Shown here one piece after another: positions 20,586-29,430 of a stretch of DNA of 64,000 nucleotides (position 1 is the first letter of the stretch; every line of letters begins with the position of its first letter). This stretch comes from Longispora albida DSM 44784. GTDB lineage: Bacteria > Actinomycetota > Actinomycetes > Mycobacteriales > Micromonosporaceae. A model generated the notes under the pieces. That model worked only from the letters and a program-made list of their open reading frames with translations, did no database searches and was not told the origin of the DNA. Location: assembly GCF_000379825.1 (NCBI RefSeq), contig NZ_KB903813.1, positions 695,333-759,332 on the forward strand, in the 5' to 3' direction. The translations under genes were made by a program, and so were the position numbers.

Positions 20586-21131
20586 TCACTTCAGGTCAGG
20601 TTTGCGGGGGCCGGTGGGGCGGATGGCTTCCAGGTAGGTGCAGATCCAGGACTCGTAGGGCTTTTCGAGGCGGAGGGTCATGGCCCAGATCCGGCCGGCC
20701 CGGCTCAGCATCGCGACAGCTTCGACGATGCCGGCGACGGGGGAGAAGACGCGCAGCGACTGGAGCGCGACCGGGCCGCTGGCGTCCTGCTGCTGGCTCA
20801 GGTCCAGGAGCATCTTCTGGTACGCGGCGGGGGTGCACCGGCGGCTGAGCTGCGGCGGGGTGCGGTGCCCGGTGAGGACTTCCCGGTAGAGCTGGAGGAA
20901 CTGGGCCGCGGCGCGCTGGGCCGGGCCCTCGGCTTCGGTGACGACGCGGGTGCGGCGCGGCCGGGTTCCCGCGGGGCCCGCCGGGCGGCGGCCCGCTCCG
21001 GTACGCGGGGCGCGGGGGTAGTGGGCGGTGGGCTCGTCCGTGAGGCACCGGCCGCCGCAGCAGTGGCCGGCGCAGCACTCGTCCTGTTCGTACGGCGGCT
21101 CGCATGGTGGTACCGGACCAACCGTGATCAT
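20586..21131 (-). CDS. Rv3235-family conserved actinobacterial protein
   Basis: 181 residues. The first 75 are Cys-, Pro- and Arg-rich and low in complexity (CCAGHCCGG). The conserved part begins near AAAQFLQLYREVLTGHRTPPQLSRRCTPAAYQKML and continues with LRVFSPVAGIVEAVAML and WAMTLRLEKPYESWICTYLEA. This pattern matches the uncharacterised Rv3235/DUF6459 family as I know it; its position close to secA also fits. No catalytic motif is visible. The Cys-rich head (CEPPYEQDECCAGHCC) might bind metal. Function unknown. Confidence 0.65.
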   Translation of the reverse strand: MITVGPVPPCEPPYEQDECCAGHCCGGRCLTDEPTAHYPRAPRTGAGRRPAGPAGTRPRRTRVVTEAEGPAQRAAAQFLQLYREVLTGHRTPPQLSRRCTPAAYQKMLLDLSQQQDASGPVALQSLRVFSPVAGIVEAVAMLSRAGRIWAMTLRLEKPYESWICTYLEAIRPTGPRKPDLK

Positions 21132-21198
21132 CCCCGAACCCTTCGTTTGCCTCCGTTTGCGTTCAGGTGTTTGTACTAGCTTCGGGCAGCCGATGTGG

Positions 21199-21435
21199 TC
21201 AGTTATCCGACAGGTCCGGTTCGCCGGTCAGCGGGTTGGCCTGGATCCATGCGGCCGTCTCGGCGTACATCCGCTCGATGTACCGCTCGAGTTCGACCCG
21301 CTCGACCCGCCACTGCCCGCGCCCGCCGATCTTGATGCCGCGCAGCTCCCCGCTGCGGACCAGGTGGTAGACCTGGGAGGCGGAGACGTTGAGCTGCTCG
21401 GCGACGTCGGACAACGGGAGAAACCGTGGCTCCAT
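21199..21435 (-). CDS. Small excisionase-type helix-turn-helix protein
   Basis: 78 residues: [55 protein letters not shown]. This is the MerR-like winged HTH_17 (AlpA/Xis/BldC type) DNA-binding domain with little else. It is found as a conserved gene near secA in many actinobacteria, so it is more likely a chromosomal regulator than a phage excisionase; no integrase is nearby. It lies upstream of the Rv3235-like gene on the same strand (67-bp gap) and diverges from the DUF6912-like gene. Confidence 0.8.
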   Translation of the reverse strand: MEPRFLPLSDVAEQLNVSASQVYHLVRSGELRGIKIGGRGQWRVERVELERYIERMYAETAAWIQANPLTGEPDLSDN

Positions 21436-21523
21436 TGGTGTGTGCCTCCGCGGCGGGGGGTACGGTTTCCTTAGTTTGCCACCGGTTGCCGCCGGTCGCC
21501 CCCATAGGCCTAAGGAGAAGCAG

Positions 21524-22027
21524 ATGCGGGTCTACATCCCGGCGACCATCCCGGTCCTGGCCCTGCTGCGGGACAAGGGCGAGCTGGGCGGGCCGCTGAC
21601 CGCGCACGCCGTCACCCCGGCGCTCCGCGAGTGGTACGCCGAGGGGGACGAGGAGGAGCTGGAGTACGCCGCGTTCACGTCGGCGGCCCAGTCCGCGCTC
21701 CAGCTGCTGCGGCTGGACTCCTCAGCGCCGAGCCGCCGGGCGGTGATCTCCGCCGACGTGTCCGACATCGGCGTGCGGGTCACCCACGAGCTCGGGTCGA
21801 GCATGGTGGAGCTGGCTCATCCGGTAACCCTGAAGGGGGTTGCCGCCCTGCACATCGACGACGCGGAAGCGGAGGCGGACGTCGAGGCGGCAGTGGCCGT
21901 GATCCTCGAAGCCCTGGCGGGAGACGCCGACGCGCAGTTCACTGTGGACGGCACCGAGGACCACGACCTGTCGTGGTACGACGTTTCGGAGCTCAGTCAG
22001 CTTCTGGGTCAGTTTCCGGCTCAGTGA
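21524..22027 (+). CDS. DUF6912-type conserved actinobacterial protein
   Basis: 167 residues from ATG 21524, with ribosome site AAGGAGAAG seven bases before. It starts [20 protein letters not shown], has a long acidic stretch ([16 protein letters not shown]) and a beta strand [17 protein letters not shown]. The pattern agrees with the uncharacterised DUF6912 family found next to the small HTH gene in actinobacteria. No catalytic residues can be named. Its 3' end overlaps the next gene on the other strand by 35 bp. Confidence 0.65.
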   Translation: MRVYIPATIPVLALLRDKGELGGPLTAHAVTPALREWYAEGDEEELEYAAFTSAAQSALQLLRLDSSAPSRRAVISADVSDIGVRVTHELGSSMVELAHPVTLKGVAALHIDDAEAEADVEAAVAVILEALAGDADAQFTVDGTEDHDLSWYDVSELSQLLGQFPAQ

Positions 22028-22982
22028 CCTCGCGGCGCCTGGGCTTGAGCGTGCGGCCGTAGGCGATCATCGCGGCGAGCGAGCCGGCGAAGAACAGCAC
22101 CATGCCCTCGGGCAGCCGGCTGCGCAGGTCGATCGTCATCAGGTCGCCGATCAGGCCGCCCATGCCGGCCACCTTGGTCAGCATGACCCGCCCGGCGATC
22201 TGGTTGAAGCCGATGGCCACGAGTGAGGTCAGCCCCGCGAAGCCACCGGCGGCCAGGTACGCGGGCCAGCGGTAGGTCACGCCGGACCGGCGCGCCCCGA
22301 AGGCCAGGTACCGGAAGGCGACGACGCCGGAGACGATCCCGGCCAGCAGCGCGGTGAACAGCATGACCCGCTGGCTGGCCGTGTGCTGGGCGTCGATCGT
22401 GTTGCCGGAGCCGAAGCTGCTGGTCAGCTTGGACTGGAAGAGCTGGAGCAGCACGTTAGCGATGAACATGCCGTAGAGGCCGGTGACGCCGGCCGCCAGT
22501 ACCCGGGCCGGGCGGACCGCCGCGAGGGCCCCGCCGATGATTGCTGCGGCGCCCAGGCTGAGCAGCGCGACGGCGGCGATCCGGTTCTCCTTGATCAGGA
22601 GAGCGGTGAGCCCGGCGGCGACGAGCGCGGCGAGCAGGCCACCGGCCGCGCCGGCCACGACCCGCACGACGGGGGACAGCTGCCTGCGCTCGGCCAGCTT
22701 GAGGCTGGTGAACAGGCCAGCCGCCACGCCCAGGGCCAGCGCGGTCGTGATCGGGATGTAGAGCAGCGGAGCGGCGTCCATGACGGCAGAGTCCGCGTCG
22801 GCGTACCTGGCGATGGTCCCGCGCAGTGAGCCGAGCGTCGCGGCGACCCAGAACAGGCCGATGCCTGCCAGGATCAGCGCGCTGCCGGTACGCAGCTCCG
22901 GAACGGCCCTCGCGGGGGTGACCGGGGCCACAGTTTCCGGGTCTGCCGGTGCTTCAACGGCGACCTCGCCGGGTTTGCTCAT
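21993..22982 (-). CDS. Polytopic membrane protein of unknown function
   Basis: 329 residues from ATG 22982 ([16 protein letters not shown]). After a 45-residue acidic/Pro-rich head come about eight to nine transmembrane helices, rich in Ala/Gly/Leu/Val, and a basic-acidic tail ([17 protein letters not shown]). It resembles unnamed actinobacterial integral membrane proteins; no transporter signature was recognised. The longer frame to 23045 has no support. Its stop lies inside the convergent 21524-22027 gene, a 35-bp tail-to-tail overlap. Confidence 0.7.
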   Translation of the reverse strand: MSKPGEVAVEAPADPETVAPVTPARAVPELRTGSALILAGIGLFWVAATLGSLRGTIARYADADSAVMDAAPLLYIPITTALALGVAAGLFTSLKLAERRQLSPVVRVVAGAAGGLLAALVAAGLTALLIKENRIAAVALLSLGAAAIIGGALAAVRPARVLAAGVTGLYGMFIANVLLQLFQSKLTSSFGSGNTIDAQHTASQRVMLFTALLAGIVSGVVAFRYLAFGARRSGVTYRWPAYLAAGGFAGLTSLVAIGFNQIAGRVMLTKVAGMGGLIGDLMTIDLRSRLPEGMVLFFAGSLAAMIAYGRTLKPRRREVTEPETDPEAD

Positions 22983-23161
22983 CGGGCTTACTCCATCGAC
23001 GCGGGGGTGACAGCATTCGAGGGTACGTGTGTGATCGGACGGCATGCCCTACCGGGCAAACGAGTGTGGCGCCCGCCGGGTAACGCCCGGCCACAAGACA
23101 TGGGATGATTACGGGAGCCGTCACCGTAGTCGAGCTAACAGTCGAGCTATCAGGAGTAGCG

Positions 23162-24787
23162 ATGGACGCCCTCTTCACCGTTCCCGAGCCTCGCAACGAG
23201 CCGGTGCGCTCGTACGCCCCCGGTAGTGCCGAGGCCGCCAGCCTCAAGGCCCGGCTGGCCGAGCTGGCAGGCGAGCAGATCCAGCTGACCTCGACCATCG
23301 GCGGCGAGCAGCGGATGGCCGGCGGCGAGGAGCTCGCGGTCGTCCAGCCGCACAAGCACGCCCACGTGCTCGGTGTCACCGCCAACGCGACGCAGGCCGA
23401 CGCCCGGGCGGCCGTCGAGGCAGCCAAGGCCGCGGCGCCCATGTGGCGGGCCCTGCCGTACAGCGAGCGGGCCGCGATCTTCCTGCGTGCCGCCGACCTG
23501 CTGGCCGGCCCGTGGCGGGACACGCTGAACGGCGCCACGATGCTCGGCCAGTCGAAGACGGTCTTCCAGGCCGAGATCGACGCGGCGTGTGAGCTGATCG
23601 ACTTCCTCCGGTTCAACGTCGCGTTCGGCTCGCAGCTGCTGGCCGACCAGCCGCGCTCGGCCGAGGGCATCTGGAACCGGTTCGACCACCGGCCGCTGGA
23701 GGGCTTCGTGCTCGCCATCACGCCGTTCAACTTCACCGCGATCGGCGCGAACCTGCCGATGGCCCCGGCGCTGATGGGCAACACCGTCGTGTGGAAGCCG
23801 TCGGTGACGCAGCAGTTCGCCGCGCACTTCACGATGCGGCTCTTCGAGGCGGCCGGTCTGCCCCCGGGCGTGATCAACCTGGTGACCGGCGACGGCATCG
23901 CGGTCTCCGAGGTCGCCCTGGCTGACCCGGACTTCGCCGGCCTGCACTTCACCGGCTCGACCGCCACCTTCCAGCACCTGTGGAAGACGATCGGCAACAA
24001 CATCTCGCAGTACCGCGGCTACCCGCGGATCGTCGGCGAGACCGGTGGCAAGGACTTCATCATCGCCCACCCGTCGGCCAACGCCGCCGCCGTGCGGACC
24101 GCGATGATCCGGGGCGCCTTCGAGTACCAGGGCCAGAAGTGCTCGGCTGCCTCCCGCTCGTACGTGCCGCGCTCGATCTGGAACCAGATCAAGGACGAGC
24201 TGGTCGCGACGACCGAGGGCCTGAAGTACGGCGACGTCAGCGACTTCTCCAACTTCGGCGGTGCCGTGATCGACCGGCGGGCCTTCGACAAGCACGCCGC
24301 GGTGTTCGAGCGGGTGCGCGGCGCCTCGGCCACGAACATCCTGGCCGGCGGCACGGTGGACGACTCGGTCGGCTTCTTCGTCCGGCCGACCCTGATCGAG
24401 TCCACCGACCCGACGCACGAGATCTTCACGACCGAGTACTTCGGCCCGATCCTCGGCATCTACGTCTACGAGGACGGCGACTTCGAGAAGGTCGTCCGGC
24501 AGGCCGAGTCGGCCTCCCCGTACGCGCTGACCGGCTCGATCTTCGCCGACGACCGGCGGGTCGTCGACTGGGCGGCCAACGAGCTGCGCTTCGCGGCCGG
24601 CAACTTCTACATCAACGACAAGCCGACCGGCGCGGTCGTCGGCCAGCAGCCGTTCGGTGGCGCCCGCGCCTCGGGTACCAACGACAAGGCCGGGTCGTGG
24701 CACAACCTGATCCGGTGGATGTCGCCCCGGACCATGAAGGAGACCTTCGTGCCGCCGACCGACCACCGCTACCCGCACATGGGTTAG
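23162..24787 (+). CDS. pruA: L-glutamate gamma-semialdehyde (1-pyrroline-5-carboxylate) dehydrogenase
   Basis: 541 residues from ATG 23162 behind the ribosome site CAGGAGTAG. It is an aldehyde dehydrogenase of the P5CDH type: N-terminal RNEPVRSYAPGSAEA, ITPFNFTAIG with the active-site Asn, NAD-binding FTGSTATFQHLW, general-base Glu in RIVGETGGKDF and nucleophile Cys in YQGQKCSAASR, then C-terminal TGAVVGQQPFGGARASGTNDKAG. It oxidises glutamate semialdehyde to glutamate, the second step of proline breakdown. The proline dehydrogenase gene is not adjacent. A terminator follows. Confidence 0.95.
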   Translation: MDALFTVPEPRNEPVRSYAPGSAEAASLKARLAELAGEQIQLTSTIGGEQRMAGGEELAVVQPHKHAHVLGVTANATQADARAAVEAAKAAAPMWRALPYSERAAIFLRAADLLAGPWRDTLNGATMLGQSKTVFQAEIDAACELIDFLRFNVAFGSQLLADQPRSAEGIWNRFDHRPLEGFVLAITPFNFTAIGANLPMAPALMGNTVVWKPSVTQQFAAHFTMRLFEAAGLPPGVINLVTGDGIAVSEVALADPDFAGLHFTGSTATFQHLWKTIGNNISQYRGYPRIVGETGGKDFIIAHPSANAAAVRTAMIRGAFEYQGQKCSAASRSYVPRSIWNQIKDELVATTEGLKYGDVSDFSNFGGAVIDRRAFDKHAAVFERVRGASATNILAGGTVDDSVGFFVRPTLIESTDPTHEIFTTEYFGPILGIYVYEDGDFEKVVRQAESASPYALTGSIFADDRRVVDWAANELRFAAGNFYINDKPTGAVVGQQPFGGARASGTNDKAGSWHNLIRWMSPRTMKETFVPPTDHRYPHMG

Positions 24788-24802
24788 TTATTAGCGCTCT
24801 GT

Positions 24803-24834
24803 AACGGCCGGTCCCCTCGGGGGCCGGCCGTTCT
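24803..24834 (+). terminator. Hairpin terminator after pruA
   Basis: AACGGCCGG and CCGGCCGTT pair, extended by CCCC/GGGG across a bulged T, with a TCG loop. It is followed by only a short CT-rich run, so it is probably a weak-tail (I-shaped) actinobacterial terminator. Confidence 0.7.
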
Positions 24835-24869
24835 AGGCTGGGGGTGACCGTTAGGGGAGGTGGGCAGCC

Positions 24870-25229
24870 ATGACGCTCATCGACAGGAAGAACTTCGACA
24901 AGCCGGACGAGGTCCGGCCGTTCGAGGGCAAGGGCCGCGCCGAGGTGGTTTTCGTCGGTGACAGGACGATCGGCAAAGGCGTGTTCGAGCCGGGCTGGCG
25001 CTGGTCGGTGAACGTCAAGCCGATCGCTGGCACGGACTCGTGCCAGGTCTCCCACCTCACGCACGTCGTCGAGGGGCGGATGCGGGTGACCATGACCGAC
25101 GGGACGGAGATCGAGCTGCATCCGGGCGACATCGCCGCGATCCCGCCCGGCCACGACGCCGAGGTCCTTGGTGACACGGCGTGCATCGCCTACGACTTCG
25201 GCGAGTTCGGCGACTACGCGAAGCGGTAG
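24870..25229 (+). CDS. Single-domain cupin protein
   Basis: 119 residues with ribosome site GGGGAGG before the ATG. One cupin barrel: motif 1 region WRWSVNVKPIAGTDSCQVSHLTHVVEGRMRV and motif 2 region HPGDIAAIPPGHDAEVLGD. Some metal-binding positions are present (H in SHLTH, E in VVEG, H in PGHDAE). Function unknown; such stand-alone cupins are sugar-binding, dioxygenase-like or storage-like. It is a monocistron between two terminators. Confidence 0.8.
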   Translation: MTLIDRKNFDKPDEVRPFEGKGRAEVVFVGDRTIGKGVFEPGWRWSVNVKPIAGTDSCQVSHLTHVVEGRMRVTMTDGTEIELHPGDIAAIPPGHDAEVLGDTACIAYDFGEFGDYAKR

Positions 25230-25241
25230 TGAGGCGTGTCT

Positions 25242-25280
25242 ATCCGCCCGGCGCCCCGGAGGGGGTGGCGGGCGGATCTT
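25242..25280 (+). terminator. Hairpin terminator after the cupin gene
   Basis: ATCCGCCCGGCGCCCC (25242-25257) pairs with GGGGTGGCGGGCGGAT (25262-25277) with one mismatch and one wobble pair, followed by CTTCGTATTC. It isolates the cupin gene from the chitinase promoter. Confidence 0.8.
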
Positions 25281-25321
25281 CGTATTCATGGGCGCGAGTG
25301 GGCCGTTTTGATGATCAACTA

Positions 25322-25350
25322 TTGACCGTCCGGATGAGCGGGTCTATCGT
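25322..25350 (+). promoter_or_regulatory. Likely sigma-70-type promoter of the chitinase gene
   Basis: TTGACC (25322-25327), a 17-bp spacer and TATCGT (25345-25350) match the actinobacterial vegetative consensus well. Transcription should start near 25357, leaving a leader of about 90 nt. Confidence 0.6.
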
Positions 25351-25361
25351 TCTCGATTAAT

Positions 25362-25378
25362 TTAGGAAACATTCCTAA
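25362..25378. promoter_or_regulatory. Palindromic operator candidate upstream of the chitinase
   Basis: TTAGGAA-ACA-TTCCTAA is a perfect 7-bp inverted repeat with a 3-nt spacer. It lies just downstream of the predicted transcription start, the usual place for a repressor of an inducible polysaccharidase. A sugar-responsive ROK or LacI type repressor is plausible, but this is not the classical DasR site. Binding protein unknown. Confidence 0.6.
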
Positions 25379-25448
25379 GAGATACGTCGATCTCCCGTAC
25401 CCGCTCCCGAGGCCGCCCCCGCCTCGCTCCCCCGTGAAGGAGGGGAAG

Positions 25449-27971
25449 TTGTCCGGAAGGAAAGTGCTCCCCGCACTGGCCGCGGCGGCCACGGCGTTCG
25501 CCGCCGTCCTCGCCACCTGGAACATCGGTCCGTCCTACGCGTCGTCCGACGAGGACTGTCGCCCCGACGGCGTGTACCGCACCCCCGGCGTCAGCGCGCC
25601 CTACTGCCAGGCCTACGACACCAGCGGCCGGGAGAAGATGGGCCCCGGCGTCAACAAGCGCGTCATCGGCTACTTCACCAACTGGCGGACCGGCGTCAAG
25701 GGCGACCCTGCGTACCTGGTCAACAACATCCCGTGGAACAAGGTCACCCACCTCAACTACGCCTTCGCGCACGTCGACGGGCAGAACAAGCTCTCGGTCG
25801 GCGGGCCGGGCCCGAAGAACGCCTCGACCGGGATGACCTGGCCGGGCGTGCCCGGTGCCGAGATGGACCCGAGCTTCCCCTACCAGGGCCACTTCAACCT
25901 GCTGAACAAGTACAAGAAGCAGTACCCGAACGTGAAGACGCTCGTGTCGGTCGGCGGCTGGGCCGAGACCGGCGGGTACTTCGACGACAACGGCGCCCGG
26001 ATCGCCTCCGGCGGCTTCTACACGATGACCGACAGCCAGGCGAGCATCAACACGTTCGCCGACTCGGCGGTCGCGTTCGTGCGGCAGTACGGGTTCAACG
26101 GGGTCGACATCGACTACGAGTACCCGACGTCCAACAAGGACGCCGGCAACCCGCTCGACTTCGACATCGCCAACCCGCGGCGGGCGAAGCTGATGGCCGG
26201 GTACGTCAACCTGATGCGGACGCTCAAGCAGAAGCTCGACGCTGCCGGGGCGGCCGACGGCAGGTACTACATGCTGACGGCAGCTGTGCCAGCCTCGGGC
26301 TGGCTGCTGCGGGGCATGGACGTGTACCAGGTCACGCAGTACATGGACTACGTCAACGTGATGACCTACGACCTGCACGGCGCGTGGAACGAGTTCGTCG
26401 GGCCGAACGCCGCGCTCTTCGACGACGGCAACGACAGCGAGCTCAAGGCCGGCAGTGTGTACAGCACGTACGGCGGCATCGGGTACCTGAACGGCGACTG
26501 GGCGCTGCACTACTTCCGGGGCTCCATGCCGGCCGGCCGGATCAACCTCGGGTTGCCGTACTACACCCGGGGCTGGGAGAAGGTCACCGGCGGGACGAAC
26601 GGGCTGTGGGGGACCTCGGTGGGGTCGAACTGCCCGCCAGGTACGACGAAATGTGGTGCTGGTGCGATCGGCATCGACAACGTCTGGCACGACCTGAACG
26701 CCAGCGGCCAGGAAGAACCGGCGGGCAGCAACCCGATGTGGCACGCGAAGAACCTGGAGCGTGGCATCACCGGCGACTACCTGGACGACTACGGCCTGGA
26801 CCCGAACCTGCCCAAGAACAAGCTGACCGGCACCTACACCCGCAACTACAACACGGCGATGCAGGCACCGTGGCTGTGGAACAACGACAAGAAGGTCTTC
26901 CTGTCCACTGAGGACGAGACCTCGGTGGCCGCGAAGGCCAAGTACATCGCGGACAACGGCTACGGCGGCGCGATGTTCTGGGAGCTGGCCGGCGACTACG
27001 CGTGGGACGCGGCCAAGGGCCAGTACTTCATGGGCAACACGCTGACGACCTCGCTGTACGACACGCTCCAGGCGTCGGCGCCCTACAACGCGACCAAGGC
27101 GAACCGGCCGATGCCCGCGAACACGCTGGACGTCGGGATCGACGTCTACGGCTTCCCGGTCGGCGACTCCAACTACCCGATCACGGGCAAGCTGAAGGTC
27201 ACCAACAACTCCGCCACGGACATCCCCGGCGGAGCGAAGCTCGAGTTCGACATGCCGACCACGACGACGGCGGAGATCGGCCAGCAGACCGGCTGGACGA
27301 TCTCGGTGGCTCCCGGCCGCAGCGGGCCGAACAACAACGGTGGCCTGAAAGCCGACTTCCACCGCGTCACGCTGACGTTGCCGAGCTGGCAGACGATCGC
27401 CAAGAACGGCGGCACGGGCGAGGTCACCATGACCTGGAAGCTGCCGGTGTCCGGCCCGTCCAACTACACGCTGACGTTCGGCGGCCAGTCGTACAAGCTC
27501 AGCGCCGACTACCCGAGGGGCGGCGGGACGGTCCCGACGACACCTCCGACGACGCCGCCGACCACCCCGCCCACGACTCCACCGACGACCCCGCCCACCA
27601 CGCCTCCAACCACTCCGCCCACGACCCCGCCGACCAGCAACCCCGGCTGCACGGCCCCGGCCTGGAACGCGGGCATGGCCTACAGCGGAGGCGCACTGGT
27701 CTCCTACTCCGGCCACACCTGGCGGGCCAAGTGGTGGACGCAGGGCGAGACCCCCGGCGTCGCGGCGGTCTGGGAGGACAGGGGCACCTGCTCCGGTAAC
27801 CCGACGACCACCCCGCCCGGCCCGTGCACCCTGCCGGCCTGGAACTCCACGGCCGTCTACAACGGCGGAGCCCAGGTCTCCCACAACAGCCGCAAGTGGC
27901 GCGCCAAGTGGTGGACCCAGGGCGAAACCCCTGGCCAGGCCCAGGTCTGGGAAGACCAGGGCGCCTGCTGA
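25449..27971 (+). CDS. Secreted GH18 chitinase with two CBM5/12 chitin-binding modules
   Basis: 840 residues from TTG 25449, chosen because AAGGAGGGG sits four to five bases before it; GTG 25434 is possible but has no ribosome site. Signal peptide about 1-32. The GH18 barrel (about 50-540) carries GVDIDYEYPT, with the catalytic Glu near residue 223; the first Asp of the DxxDxDxE motif is Asn (FNGVD). A beta-sandwich module (about 550-688) is followed by a TTPP repeat linker (690-730) and two CBM5/12 modules, each with RAKWWTQGETPG. It hydrolyses chitin outside the cell. A short copy of the hairpin repeat follows the stop. Confidence 0.93.
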   Translation: MSGRKVLPALAAAATAFAAVLATWNIGPSYASSDEDCRPDGVYRTPGVSAPYCQAYDTSGREKMGPGVNKRVIGYFTNWRTGVKGDPAYLVNNIPWNKVTHLNYAFAHVDGQNKLSVGGPGPKNASTGMTWPGVPGAEMDPSFPYQGHFNLLNKYKKQYPNVKTLVSVGGWAETGGYFDDNGARIASGGFYTMTDSQASINTFADSAVAFVRQYGFNGVDIDYEYPTSNKDAGNPLDFDIANPRRAKLMAGYVNLMRTLKQKLDAAGAADGRYYMLTAAVPASGWLLRGMDVYQVTQYMDYVNVMTYDLHGAWNEFVGPNAALFDDGNDSELKAGSVYSTYGGIGYLNGDWALHYFRGSMPAGRINLGLPYYTRGWEKVTGGTNGLWGTSVGSNCPPGTTKCGAGAIGIDNVWHDLNASGQEEPAGSNPMWHAKNLERGITGDYLDDYGLDPNLPKNKLTGTYTRNYNTAMQAPWLWNNDKKVFLSTEDETSVAAKAKYIADNGYGGAMFWELAGDYAWDAAKGQYFMGNTLTTSLYDTLQASAPYNATKANRPMPANTLDVGIDVYGFPVGDSNYPITGKLKVTNNSATDIPGGAKLEFDMPTTTTAEIGQQTGWTISVAPGRSGPNNNGGLKADFHRVTLTLPSWQTIAKNGGTGEVTMTWKLPVSGPSNYTLTFGGQSYKLSADYPRGGGTVPTTPPTTPPTTPPTTPPTTPPTTPPTTPPTTPPTSNPGCTAPAWNAGMAYSGGALVSYSGHTWRAKWWTQGETPGVAAVWEDRGTCSGNPTTTPPGPCTLPAWNSTAVYNGGAQVSHNSRKWRAKWWTQGETPGQAQVWEDQGAC

Positions 27972-27978
27972 CCGTTTG

Positions 27979-28066
27979 GACCCGCTGTAGCTGACGCTTG
28001 CCAGCCTCAGCTACAGCGGGCCACTTCAGGTCAGAGCAAGATCAAGAGCATTTTCTGGTACGACTC
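27979..28066 (+). repeat. Intergenic hairpin repeat, copy 3, short form (after the chitinase)
   Basis: Arms 27979-27994 (GACCCGCTGTAGCTGA) and 28007-28022 pair at 15 of 16 positions; the exception is A opposite C. The loop CGCTTGCCAGCC keeps the CTTGCC segment but the inner hairpin is absent. The tail has CCACTTC then AGATCAAGAGCATTTTCTGG, as in the other copies. It starts 7 bp after the chitinase stop. Confidence 0.8.
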
Positions 28067-28135
28067 AGGTGTGCCCGCCGCCCGCCAGCGATCACAACCC
28101 CACCCCAGAGTGCCGAACATGCGTACGATGCCGGT

Positions 28136-29272
28136 GTGAAGCACATCGACACCGCGGAACGCAGGGCGCGCCTGGCTGCCAGGCACTTCCCGGCAGACAC
28201 GAGCGCCGAGGCCATCACCAGCTCCCTCGTCGCGCTCCACTCCACCGACCCGGCCTCGGTGTACCTGTCGGTGATCGGGCGCGGCGGCACCGAAACCGGC
28301 CTCGAAGCCGCGCTGTACGAGCAGCGCTCGCTGGTCAGGATGGCCGGCATGCGGCGCACACTGTTCGTCGTTCCGGCCGGGGACGTCCCGGTACTCCAGG
28401 CCTCGACGACCAGCGCGATCGCGGCGAAGGAACGCAAGGGCCTGACCCAGTTCATCGTGGACGGTGGCTTCACGGCGCAGTGGCTCGCCGAGGTGGAAGG
28501 CGGCACGCTGGCCGCGCTGCGCGAGACGTCGGACGTGACGGCCTCGGAGCTGGGCGACCGCGTGCCCGGGTTGAAGGAACAGATCCCGGTCGCCGTCGGC
28601 AAGCCGTACGAGACGAAGCAGGGCGTGTCGACCCGGCTCATGTACACGCTGAGCGCGGAAGGGAAGGTCGTGCGCGGCCGTCCGCGCGGGTCGTGGCTCA
28701 GCGGGCAGTACCGGTGGTCGCTGGCTGAGCCGATCGCGGAGGTCCCCGTGGCCGAGGCGCAGGCCGCGTGGGTGCGGCGGTGGCTGGAGGTGTTCGGCCC
28801 CGGTACCGAGGCCGACATCAAGTGGTGGACCGGGTGGACCCTGACGGCGGTCCGGAAGGCGCTGGGGGCGCTCGGAGCCGAGCAGGTCGGGCTCGACGGC
28901 GGGACGGTCGGCTACGTCCTGCCGGGCGACACCGAGCCGGCGCCGGGCCCCAAGCGCGCCGCCGTCCTGCCCGCGCTCGACCCGACGCCGATGGGCTGGC
29001 AGGAGCGCGGCTGGTACCTCGACCCGGCGCACAAAGCCGAGCTCTTCGACCGGACCGGCAACATCGGCCCGACGATCTGGTGGGGCGGCGAGATCGTCGG
29101 CGGCTGGGCACAGCGCGGGGACGGCGAAGTCGCGTACCGGCTGCTGGCCACAGTGGACAAAGCCGCCGTGAAGGCGATCGAAGCCGAACTGGGCCGGGTC
29201 GGCGCCTGGCTGGCCGGGCACCGGGTCACGCCGAGGTTCCGCACGCCGCTGGAGCGCGAGCTCAGCGCCTGA
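28136..29272 (+). CDS. AlkZ-like winged-helix DNA-binding protein
   Basis: 378 residues from GTG 28136. It has the HTH_42/COG3214 fold, recognised by ITSSLVALHSTDPASVYLSVIGR near the N-terminus, YTLSAEGKVVRGRPRGSW in the middle and WWTGWTLTAVRKALGAL later. Family members include AlkZ, a DNA glycosylase that unhooks interstrand crosslinks, made in producers of azinomycin-like compounds; most actinobacterial paralogues are uncharacterised. A role in DNA protection or repair is inferred. It has its own position downstream of a hairpin repeat; the next gene is convergent. Confidence 0.8.
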   Translation: MKHIDTAERRARLAARHFPADTSAEAITSSLVALHSTDPASVYLSVIGRGGTETGLEAALYEQRSLVRMAGMRRTLFVVPAGDVPVLQASTTSAIAAKERKGLTQFIVDGGFTAQWLAEVEGGTLAALRETSDVTASELGDRVPGLKEQIPVAVGKPYETKQGVSTRLMYTLSAEGKVVRGRPRGSWLSGQYRWSLAEPIAEVPVAEAQAAWVRRWLEVFGPGTEADIKWWTGWTLTAVRKALGALGAEQVGLDGGTVGYVLPGDTEPAPGPKRAAVLPALDPTPMGWQERGWYLDPAHKAELFDRTGNIGPTIWWGGEIVGGWAQRGDGEVAYRLLATVDKAAVKAIEAELGRVGAWLAGHRVTPRFRTPLERELSA

Positions 29273-29430
29273 CGGCTCCCTTCGCCGGCCGGCCCGCCGC
29301 CGCCCCGCACACCCCCCGGCTACGCCTCAGAGGCTGGCTCCAGCCGCTACCGCGGCCACGCCCGCCTCCGGCTACGCCACGTGCCCCCGCTCCCGCCTCC
29401 GGCTACACCGCCCGAGCCCCCAGCTCCTCC
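29273..29430. other. Intergenic Pro-codon-like GC-rich spacer with short direct repeats
   Basis: Between convergent genes lies a very GC-rich stretch with three near copies of CTCCGGCTACGCC at about 29320, 29370 and 29397, spaced by 27-50 bp. No open frame with support, no clear terminator. Confidence 0.4.

Noticed and set aside
21199-21435. Phage excisionase
   Set aside because: The small HTH protein has no integrase or phage neighbours and is in a conserved secA neighbourhood.
27520-27640. Tandem DNA repeat (ACC/CCG-rich) as a satellite or CRISPR-like array
   Set aside because: It is the in-frame Thr-Pro linker of the chitinase, not a separate element.
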